NCBI GenBank assembly: GCA_021648225.1
Contig: JAKITE010000023.1
Span: 1 to 29,135, forward strand
Origin: Paracoccaceae bacterium
Lineage (GTDB): Bacteria; Pseudomonadota; Alphaproteobacteria; Rhodobacterales; Rhodobacteraceae
Length of the DNA stretch: 29,135 bases
Direction: 5' to 3'
The notes below the pieces were generated by a model. The model was given only the letters and a program-made list of their open reading frames with translations. It was not told where the DNA came from and searched no databases. A program made the translations under genes and the position numbers. Below, piece by piece: positions 23,174 to 29,135 of the stretch. Every line of letters starts with the position of its first letter. Position 1 is the stretch's first letter.

Positions 23174-23884
23174 CTAAATTGCGGCAAGTTTTGAGGCTAC
23201 AATTTTCAACAGCGCCTTGTCGGTGCTACGCGCCACCAGATTACTGCCGAATTTTCCGTCTTGAATAAACGGATAGGATCCGATCGAAACATCGGGGTGT
23301 TGCGCGGCGATTTTGGCCAGCGGCCCGGCAACCTGACCCTCGGGCTGATCAATACGAACCGAGACCGAAAGCAAAGGCGTGCCGCCGGTCAGATCAGGTA
23401 AAATGCTGGCCAGCATGGCATGAAAAACCGTTGGCACTCCGGCCATCACATAGGTATTTCCAATCCGGAACCCCGGGGCTTTGCTGACCGGATTGTCAAT
23501 CAGGGTTGCACCATCGGGAATACGCGCCATGCGCAGGCGCATCTGGTTCAGGTCGGCAGGGTTGGCGTAATGGCTGGCCAGAATGGCGCGGGCATCTTCG
23601 CGAATATCAATGCCGACCCCAAATGCCTTTGCGATGCAATCGGCGGTAATATCATCATGGGTCGGGCCAATGCCACCCGAGGTAAACACATGGTCAAACT
23701 GGCTGCGCAGGGCATTCACGGCGCTGATAATTTGCGCGGGGTCATCGCCCACCACGCGGGTCTCGCGCAGGTCTATGCCAATTTCTGTCAGGTTTTTGGC
23801 CAGATGGTTGCTGTTGGTGTCTTGGGTTCGGCCCGACAATATTTCGTCGCCAATCACCAGCATTGCCGCGTTCGGGTTTGCCAT
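23174..23884 (-). CDS. molybdopterin-binding (MoaB/Mog-like) domain protein, CinA N-terminal type
   Basis: A 236-residue protein with the MoCF-type fold: VIGDEILSG (10-18) and SGGIGPTHDD (69-78), then the family stretch KAPGFRIGNTYVMAGVP. In longer CinA proteins this domain carries ADP-ribose pyrophosphatase activity and is fused to a C-terminal nicotinamide-nucleotide amidase. That amidase part is absent, so this is the stand-alone form common in alphaproteobacteria. Its real substrate is uncertain. It is divergent from sfsA with a 36-base gap. Confidence 0.9.
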   Translation of the reverse strand: MANPNAAMLVIGDEILSGRTQDTNSNHLAKNLTEIGIDLRETRVVGDDPAQIISAVNALRSQFDHVFTSGGIGPTHDDITADCIAKAFGVGIDIREDARAILASHYANPADLNQMRLRMARIPDGATLIDNPVSKAPGFRIGNTYVMAGVPTVFHAMLASILPDLTGGTPLLSVSVRIDQPEGQVAGPLAKIAAQHPDVSIGSYPFIQDGKFGSNLVARSTDKALLKIVASKLAAI

Positions 23885-23920
23885 CTTGAATACCTTTTGT
23901 TTGCGGGTTAGGCATTTGAT

Positions 23921-24619
23921 ATGGAATTTGCAAAACCCCTTGTTCGCGCCACGTTAATCAAACGGTATAAACGCTTTTTGGCAGATGTCACCCTGCCGGA
24001 TGGTCAACAGGTGACCGCCCATTGTGCCAATCCCGGTGCCATGACAGGGTTGAATGTTGCCGGTATGACCGTGTGGCTGGAACCTAATGATGACCCGAAA
24101 CGCAAATTGCGATACAGCTGGAAACTGGTTGAGGTTGGCACAGGGCTGGTTGGCATAGATACCGCCATGCCCAATAAAATTGTCGCCGAGGCGCTGGCGC
24201 TGGGCAATATCCTCGAATTTGCCAGTTACGCCACCATCCGTCCCGAGGTCAAATACGGCGAAAACAGCCGCATTGATTTTTTGCTGACGGGCGATGGCCT
24301 GCCCGATTGTTATCTGGAGGTCAAATGTGCCAATCTTTCGCGCCAGAACGCATTGGTGGAATTTCCCGATACGGTCACCAAACGTGGCGCAAAACATCTG
24401 GCGGAATTGGCAAATATGGTGGGGCAGGGGCACCGCGCCGTGATGCTTTATCTGGTGTTTCGCGATGATTGCACGGGGTTTCAACTGGCGGCGGATATCG
24501 ACCCTGCCTATGCGGCTGCATTTGCGGATGCCACGAAAAACGGTGTTGAAACCTGTTGTTATGCTACCGATATATCAACCAGCGCAGTGACCCTTGCCCA
24601 ACCGCTGCCCATGATCTAA
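23921..24619 (+). CDS. sfsA: SfsA family protein
   Basis: A 232-residue protein with the SfsA family layout: an N-terminal OB-like part (RYKRFLADVTLPDGQQVTAHCANPG) and a nuclease-like C-terminal core with RIDFLL (D119), YLEVKC (E133, K135) and FPDTVTKRGAKHLAEL. SfsA was named as a sugar fermentation stimulator in E. coli, where it binds DNA; the conserved D...ExK layout suggests a nuclease fold. Function in this organism is unknown. It is followed by map after 31 bases. Confidence 0.95.
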   Translation: MEFAKPLVRATLIKRYKRFLADVTLPDGQQVTAHCANPGAMTGLNVAGMTVWLEPNDDPKRKLRYSWKLVEVGTGLVGIDTAMPNKIVAEALALGNILEFASYATIRPEVKYGENSRIDFLLTGDGLPDCYLEVKCANLSRQNALVEFPDTVTKRGAKHLAELANMVGQGHRAVMLYLVFRDDCTGFQLAADIDPAYAAAFADATKNGVETCCYATDISTSAVTLAQPLPMI

Positions 24620-24650
24620 ACCCTTTTTGAAATATTCTAGGAGTCCCGCT

Positions 24651-25460
24651 TTGGTCGTAGCAACCTCAGGTCATCTTAACCGCGATGGTATTCGCATTCA
24701 CCCGCAATCGGATTTTGCGGGCATGCGTGCCTCTGGCCGTTTGGCGGCTGAAAGCCTTGATATGATTGCTGAATTTGTGGTGCCGGGGGTTACGACGCTG
24801 GAACTGAACGACCGTATCCATAAATTTATCGAGGATGCAGGCGCGACCTCGGCCACGGTGGGCTATCGCGGTTATCAACATGCCAGCTGCATTTCGATCA
24901 ACCATGTGGTTTGCCACGGCATTCCCAGCGCAAAAACCCTGAAAGATGGCGATATTCTGAACATTGATGTCACCTGTATTCTGGATGGCTGGTTTGGGGA
25001 TACCTCGCGCATGTATGTGGCGGGCAAAGCCTCGCGCAAGGCTGAGCGGCTGATGGATGTAACGCATGAAGCCCTGATGAAAGGCATTGCCCAAGTAAAA
25101 CCCGGCAATACATTTGGTGACGTAGGCGCGGCGATCCAGCGGTTTGCGGAGGGGCACCGCATGGGCGTCGTGCGCGATTTTTGCGGGCACGGGCTGGGGC
25201 AGGTGTTTCACTCCGCGCCCAATGTTTTGCATTATGGCCGCTGGGGCACTGGCGCTGTGTTTGAACCGGGCATGTTTTTCACCATTGAGCCAATGATCAA
25301 CCTTGGCCGCCCCGATACCAAGGTTTTGGCGGATGAATGGACGGCGGTAACCAAAGACAAATCGCTTTCGGCGCAGTTTGAACACTCCATCGGGGTAACG
25401 GATAAGGGCTGCGAGATTTTCACCTTGTCTCCGGCAGATAAATTCTATCCGAGCTGGTAA
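24651..25460 (+). CDS. map: methionine aminopeptidase type I
   Basis: Removes the N-terminal methionine from new proteins. All five metal ligands are present: D106 (NIDV), D117 (GDTS), H180 (CGHG), E213 (TIEP) and E244 (QFEH), with the substrate-binding H89 in VCHGIP. I place the start at TTG 24651, which has AGGAG (24639-24643) 7 bases before it; an in-frame TTG at 24627 would include that site in the protein. This gives 269 residues, normal for type I. It probably shares a transcript with sfsA; a palindromic repeat begins 2 bases after the stop. Confidence 0.95.
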   Translation: MVVATSGHLNRDGIRIHPQSDFAGMRASGRLAAESLDMIAEFVVPGVTTLELNDRIHKFIEDAGATSATVGYRGYQHASCISINHVVCHGIPSAKTLKDGDILNIDVTCILDGWFGDTSRMYVAGKASRKAERLMDVTHEALMKGIAQVKPGNTFGDVGAAIQRFAEGHRMGVVRDFCGHGLGQVFHSAPNVLHYGRWGTGAVFEPGMFFTIEPMINLGRPDTKVLADEWTAVTKDKSLSAQFEHSIGVTDKGCEIFTLSPADKFYPSW

Positions 25461-25461
25461 G

Positions 25462-25566
25462 TTATAGCGTTTCCAGTTTCTATTGAATCACAATTCACTG
25501 CCTTTCGCTTCGCTCAAACATGAATTGCGATGGGCTTTTTTTTAACAAGAACTGGAAACGCTTTAA
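25462..25566. repeat. MITE-like palindromic repeat, copy 1
   Basis: About 105 bp with 13-bp perfect terminal inverted repeats, AGCGTTTCCAGTT(25466-25478) and AACTGGAAACGCT(25550-25562), bounded by TTA/TAA. A nested inverted repeat, CAATTCA(25491-25497)/TGAATTG(25521-25527), makes the whole element fold as a long hairpin. It has no coding capacity. A second copy in reverse orientation lies after radC; 25 consecutive bases (25481-25505 here) are identical between the two. A T8 run on the plus strand (25536-25543) may also end transcription of map. Confidence 0.85.
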
Positions 25567-25601
25567 GTATTTTTTAACCAAAGGCACGGCATGGTGTTTT
25601 C

Positions 25602-26363
25602 ATGACGAGTGCCAATCAGTTTGGTGAAAAACCTTTTCCCGGCTTTGAGCCGGATTTTGAAGTGATCACTGCCAAGCAACCCTCCAGTGAGCCGCACTTT
25701 CATAATCATCGCGCCCGATTGCGCGCGCGTTTCATGTCGGCTGGCGCGGTGGCGCTGGCCGATTATGAAATGCTGGAACTGGTGTTGTTTCGCGCCATCC
25801 CGCGCCGCGATGTCAAACCTTTGGCCAAACGGATGTTGGCGGAATTTGGCGATTTTAACCATGTTATTTCGGCCTCCCCGATGCGCCTGACACAGGTGCA
25901 GGGGGTTGGCGATGCCGTGGTGCAGGAACTTAAAATCGTTGAGGCCGCCGCGCAATTGCTGGCGCAGGCCAAGGTGATGGGCAAAAACGTAGTTAGCTCG
26001 TGGCCACAATTGATGCGTTATTGCAAAACCGTGATGGCGCATCGCGATACCGAACAATTCCGCATTCTGTTTCTGGATCGTAAAAACACCCTGATCGCAG
26101 ACGAAGCACAAGCAACAGGCACCATTGACCATGTGCCGGTCTATCCGCGAGAGGTCGCAAAACGTGCGCTGGAGCTAAACGCAACAGCGGTTATTCTGGT
26201 GCATAACCATCCATCCGGCGACCCAAGCCCATCACGAGAAGACATCGACATGACCAATAAAATCATCGCCGCCACCGGCGCGCTGGGCATTACCGTGCAT
26301 GATCATATTATTATTGGTAAAGAAAATGACACCAGCTTTCGCTCCTCGGGATTGCTGGAATAA
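25602..26363 (+). CDS. radC: RadC / JAB-domain protein
   Basis: A 253-residue RadC family protein. An N-terminal helix-hairpin-helix region with VQGVGDAVVQELK (about 98-111) precedes the JAMM/MPN+ metal site HNHPSGDPSP (201-210) with D214 completing the H-x-H...D pattern. RadC proteins have been linked to DNA repair or recombination without an established activity. Length is normal. The ATG at 25602 has only a weak ribosome binding site. The gene is bracketed by two inverted repeat copies, and its stop codon lies at the end of copy 2. Confidence 0.94.
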   Translation: MTSANQFGEKPFPGFEPDFEVITAKQPSSEPHFHNHRARLRARFMSAGAVALADYEMLELVLFRAIPRRDVKPLAKRMLAEFGDFNHVISASPMRLTQVQGVGDAVVQELKIVEAAAQLLAQAKVMGKNVVSSWPQLMRYCKTVMAHRDTEQFRILFLDRKNTLIADEAQATGTIDHVPVYPREVAKRALELNATAVILVHNHPSGDPSPSREDIDMTNKIIAATGALGITVHDHIIIGKENDTSFRSSGLLE

Positions 26364-26463
26364 TGCATTTCTAGTTTCTGTTGAAGAAAACCCACCGTAA
26401 TTCGCGTTTGAGCAAAGCCAAAGGCAGTGAATTGTGATTCAATATAGGCCGGAAATGCTATAG
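26361..26463. repeat. MITE-like palindromic repeat, copy 2 (inverted)
   Basis: About 103 bp, an inverted and diverged copy of the element at 25462-25566. The identical 25-base core here is 26420-26444. Terminal arms GCATTTC(26365-26371) and GAAATGC(26452-26458) remain paired; the rest has point changes and a small gap. It starts at the radC stop codon itself and ends 7 bases before the stop of the oppositely read 824-residue gene. Confidence 0.82.
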
Positions 26464-26469
26464 CGGGGC

Positions 26470-28944
26470 TTATTGTGCCGCCAGCCGGATATCGTCAACC
26501 GCACCGGCAACGCGGAATTGCGCCAATGCCCCGCCGCCACAGCCCGGCACGGTAAACCGGATGCGTTTCAACCCGGCAGAATTGTCAGGACGGGTGCGGA
26601 TGGTGCGGGCTGAAATATCGCTGCCGCAAACCTCGCTACCGTTATTGACCTCAAGGGTCATGGTAACCGTGCCGCGCGTTACCAGACGGCCCAGTGGCAT
26701 TGTATACACCTCGGCCAAGGCACCACCTTCAATAGATTTATCGCCAAGTTCCACCAGATACCCGCCACCCCTTAGGCGTGCCGAACGGTAATCGCGTGCG
26801 GATCCCGGCCAGACATGGCCCTCGGTTCCGGGGCGTGCGCCAAATTCGAATGCATGTAAATCAAGGTCGGCATTGCCGCGCCATGTCACAACCGCGCGGG
26901 TTACATCGGAAATCTGGGTAACCAGAGCCACCGTTGACTGGGAGCTGCCGTCTTCAAAGGTTGCGGTGATTTCAGCGGTGCGCTGCAAGGCCGGAACCAC
27001 CACATTTGCGGTGCCGGCTGCATCGGTTAAAATGGTGAATTCCATGCCCGCATGGCTGATGGTTACCGGCATTTCCGGTTTACATTCGGCAATCAGGAAT
27101 AGCAGGATATTTGCACCGGTGCGCACCGATGGGTCCAAAAATATTTCACAGGTAGAAAGCTGCGGTACCGGCACAATTGCCACCGGATTGGTTTCAGTCT
27201 GGGGTTCCAGACTGGCCAGCTGGGTCTGGTCGGCGGGTTCGGGGGCAGTTTCAAGCAGTGGCGCGGGCGCGGTGGTTTTGTCAATCAGCGGCAGCGCCAG
27301 GCTATAACCGGATTCCGGTGTAAACGCCTCGAATGTATTGCCTTGTTGAGTCGTATCAATTCCAGTGCCAAGGCTGGCCATCACCAGCATATCGTTTTCA
27401 AGGGTTTCAGGCAGGCCTGCCGAAAAATTCTGATAGGTCAACACCTGAAATGGTTGGCTTTGCAGCGCGGTTGGCGCGGTAATGCCTTGCCCTGATTGGG
27501 TTAAACTATCCAATGGTCCCAACATGGCAGTTACCACCGGCCCCAAGGGTTGCAGTTCCAGAATATCGGATTCAAACGTGGATGTGGATGCCCAAACCGA
27601 TGCATCGGGCAGCACAAACCCATCTGTAAACGCCAAGGGTTCACGCTCCAACACCACCGGAGAGCTGTCACCAAGCCCGGAGTTTGCCAGCGTAACAGGG
27701 GCGGGTTGCTGGGCCGAGAAACTTTGTTCCTGTTGCAATGCCAAAAGCTGTGGGCCATCGGTTTCGATCTGGTTTGATGGCAGCGGAGGACCCGAAAGTT
27801 GCAGGGCAATCAGGGCGGTTGTGCCGTTTTGCTCTATTCTCAAGGTGGTTTGCTCGGGCTCGATCGCTGCGATTGCTACCGAAGCATTATTTTCGGGCGA
27901 GGTAAAGGAACCGGCATCGCCAGCGGCAACAAATTGGGTGCCGCTTTGGTCAAGGGCCACAAATTCTTCAAAGGGTGTAACAGTGGCGTCGGGCAATTCG
28001 GCCAATACCATCGGGCCACGGCCAAGCGGCGCGTTCACCGGGTTTGCTTCGGGGGCGATTGTGGTCAGCTGCGGGGTGATGGCGGCGGCGATCTGTGCCT
28101 CGGGCTGGTCAGCCCCGCCAATAATCACATTGCTGTTTTCAGATTCTAGCGGCGCGCCAAAATTGGCTATGCCAAATTCAACCGGCGCAACGGTTTCGGC
28201 ACTGCTTTGTGTGGCGATGCTGCTATCTGTATTGGTTGTGGCATTATCCAACACCGCAGTTTGTTGGCGAATGGATGCAGTGGCGGCAGAAGGGGTTACA
28301 AATTCGTCAATATTGGGGGCAACCAGCGTTGGTGCCTGCATCGATACAATAATGTTATTAACCCCCGGGGCGTCTTCGATCAGGGCTGTGGGGGCAACCG
28401 TTTCCACCACAACCGGCGCAACAGCGGCGGTTTCGCGGGGCAGAGGTTCAGCGATATCCTCTTCTTCGATGCTAAGGGCCTCAGCGATTTCGCTGAGGGA
28501 TCCTTGGGCACCGGCATCAGGAACAGGGCTGTCGGCAATGGCGACCGGCTGCGGATTGGTGCTGTCCGTGGCGACTGAAATTACGTTTAGGGTAACTGAA
28601 TTGGCCTCGCAGGCACCCGAAGCATCAACACAATAGGCGAAACTTACTTCGCCCGAACATGCATTGCTGCTGGAAAACAGCAACTGGCTGGCACCCGAAA
28701 GCGCAACCGTGCCACAACGGGGCTGGTCAAGCACCACAATCGGGCCTTTGATTTCATCATTTGCCAGAACATCCAGCACCTGGCTGGCCCCCGAACGCAC
28801 CGAATAAAAATCATCGCTGGTCTGTATCTGGTTTTCACCTGAAATCATTGCCATGAAACGATCGCCATACTGCACCATGGTTCCCGCAAAAACTGCGAGA
28901 ATCAGTCCAGTAAATATTGTCATCATGCGATCGTTCTTGAACAC
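26470..28944 (-). CDS. large membrane-anchored protein of unknown function, with DLDLH domain at the C-terminus
   Basis: An 824-residue protein. The N-terminus has one membrane helix (about 8-26), giving a periplasmic body. Residues about 40-125 resemble an Ig/cadherin-like domain (VLDVLANDE) with four cysteines. About 130-590 is a long Ala/Pro/Thr/Gln-rich linker with little structure. About 600-824 is a folded C-terminal part, with VTWRGNADLDLHAFEFGA resembling the DLDLH core of DUF2135/YfaP-type domains. Similar Rhodobacteraceae proteins exist from memory, but I know no function. Start is GTG at 28944 with AAGGAG 7 bases before. The gene is coding beyond doubt by length and composition. 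Confidence 0.85.
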   Translation of the reverse strand: MFKNDRMMTIFTGLILAVFAGTMVQYGDRFMAMISGENQIQTSDDFYSVRSGASQVLDVLANDEIKGPIVVLDQPRCGTVALSGASQLLFSSSNACSGEVSFAYCVDASGACEANSVTLNVISVATDSTNPQPVAIADSPVPDAGAQGSLSEIAEALSIEEEDIAEPLPRETAAVAPVVVETVAPTALIEDAPGVNNIIVSMQAPTLVAPNIDEFVTPSAATASIRQQTAVLDNATTNTDSSIATQSSAETVAPVEFGIANFGAPLESENSNVIIGGADQPEAQIAAAITPQLTTIAPEANPVNAPLGRGPMVLAELPDATVTPFEEFVALDQSGTQFVAAGDAGSFTSPENNASVAIAAIEPEQTTLRIEQNGTTALIALQLSGPPLPSNQIETDGPQLLALQQEQSFSAQQPAPVTLANSGLGDSSPVVLEREPLAFTDGFVLPDASVWASTSTFESDILELQPLGPVVTAMLGPLDSLTQSGQGITAPTALQSQPFQVLTYQNFSAGLPETLENDMLVMASLGTGIDTTQQGNTFEAFTPESGYSLALPLIDKTTAPAPLLETAPEPADQTQLASLEPQTETNPVAIVPVPQLSTCEIFLDPSVRTGANILLFLIAECKPEMPVTISHAGMEFTILTDAAGTANVVVPALQRTAEITATFEDGSSQSTVALVTQISDVTRAVVTWRGNADLDLHAFEFGARPGTEGHVWPGSARDYRSARLRGGGYLVELGDKSIEGGALAEVYTMPLGRLVTRGTVTMTLEVNNGSEVCGSDISARTIRTRPDNSAGLKRIRFTVPGCGGGALAQFRVAGAVDDIRLAAQ

Positions 28945-29135
28945 GATCCGGCTCCTTCAGCGCTGAATTTGTCTTAAAATATCACTATTTAATCAAAAAA
29001 TACAGTATCTTATGATCTTTAGTTAACGCTGCGTGAATAAAGCAACACCCAACAACCAGTGGGAATCATTACTACAGAAATTACAATATGTTGTATTTAT
29101 GGCGAAATCTTGGCCGATAAATATTTCTACAATTT
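28945..29135. other. AT-rich intergenic region at the window end
   Basis: About 190 bases with no clear gene. It must hold the promoter of the 824-residue gene, but I see no good -35/-10 pair. An ATG at 29099 opens a plus-strand reading frame that runs off the end after 12 codons, with no ribosome binding site, so it is not called as a gene. Confidence 0.5.

Noticed and set aside
24666..25385. Long minus-strand frame opposite map (239 residues)
   Set aside because: Antisense shadow of methionine aminopeptidase, which has all its metal ligands.
27482..28636. Long open frame on the plus strand opposite the 824-residue gene (384 residues)
   Set aside because: It lies wholly antisense to a better-supported gene, has a Ser/Gly/Cys-rich low-complexity translation and no recognisable family; it follows from the codon bias of the opposite strand.
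29099..29135. Start of a plus-strand gene at the window edge
   Set aside because: Only 12 codons, no ribosome binding site, AT-rich context.
1..29135. tRNA, rRNA, CRISPR arrays, transposases, integrases, prophage genes
   Set aside because: I looked through the intergenic stretches and found no cloverleaf-like, tandem spaced-repeat or recombinase sequences; the only repeats are the radC-flanking pair and single hairpins.

Overview
The window looks like a chromosomal segment of an alphaproteobacterium of the order Rhodobacterales (Rhodobacteraceae / Roseobacter type) with moderate GC. The reasons are the flagellin with its flaF-flbT-DUF1217 neighbours, the rod gene order flgB-flgC-fliE-fliQ-flgF-flgG-flgA-flgH-fliL, the separate Fo operon atpI-B-E-F'-F that carries a b' subunit and lacks the F1 genes, and the Ser/Ala-rich, N-terminally short family variants typical of that group. 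The assignment comes from protein recognition, not from a search.

Positions 1-10232 are flagellar: a flagellin with a hairpin-rich leader, its terminator, the flagellin regulators flaF and flbT, a DUF1217 protein, an ECF sigma factor overlapping a small two-helix membrane protein, a convergent fliI, and then, divergent from fliI, a tightly packed nine-gene operon for the proximal rod, distal rod, L-ring, one export-gate subunit and a FliL-like protein. Motor, hook, filament-cap, C-ring and most export genes are not here and must lie elsewhere or outside the window.

Positions 10236-13542 hold an ArsR-type repressor with two matching palindromes at its start, then the Fo half of the ATP synthase read from a good sigma70-type promoter and closed by an intrinsic terminator. 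Two perfect hairpins separate atpE from the b' gene.

Positions 13560-20440 are housekeeping genes: an OmpA-type lipoprotein, an AraC/O6-alkylguanine-DNA methyltransferase fusion, endonuclease III, a PfkB sugar/nucleoside kinase, a HIT hydrolase, a 51-residue zinc-finger protein and DNA polymerase I. Several deal with DNA repair (ada-like, nth, polA, and later radC).

Positions 20441-29135 are more mixed: a partly AT-rich PD-(D/E)XK nuclease packed with no spare bases between polA and a MATE exporter, a stand-alone molybdopterin-binding (CinA N-terminal type) protein, sfsA, methionine aminopeptidase, radC bracketed by two inverted copies of a roughly 105-bp palindromic repeat, and a large 824-residue membrane-anchored protein of unknown function. 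I found no rRNA, tRNA, CRISPR array, transposase or prophage genes. The strongest points for follow-up are the inverted MITE-like repeat pair around radC, the nuclease, the ArsR palindromes, the Fo intercistronic hairpins and the ECF sigma/membrane-protein pair. I see no convincing multi-gene novel system.
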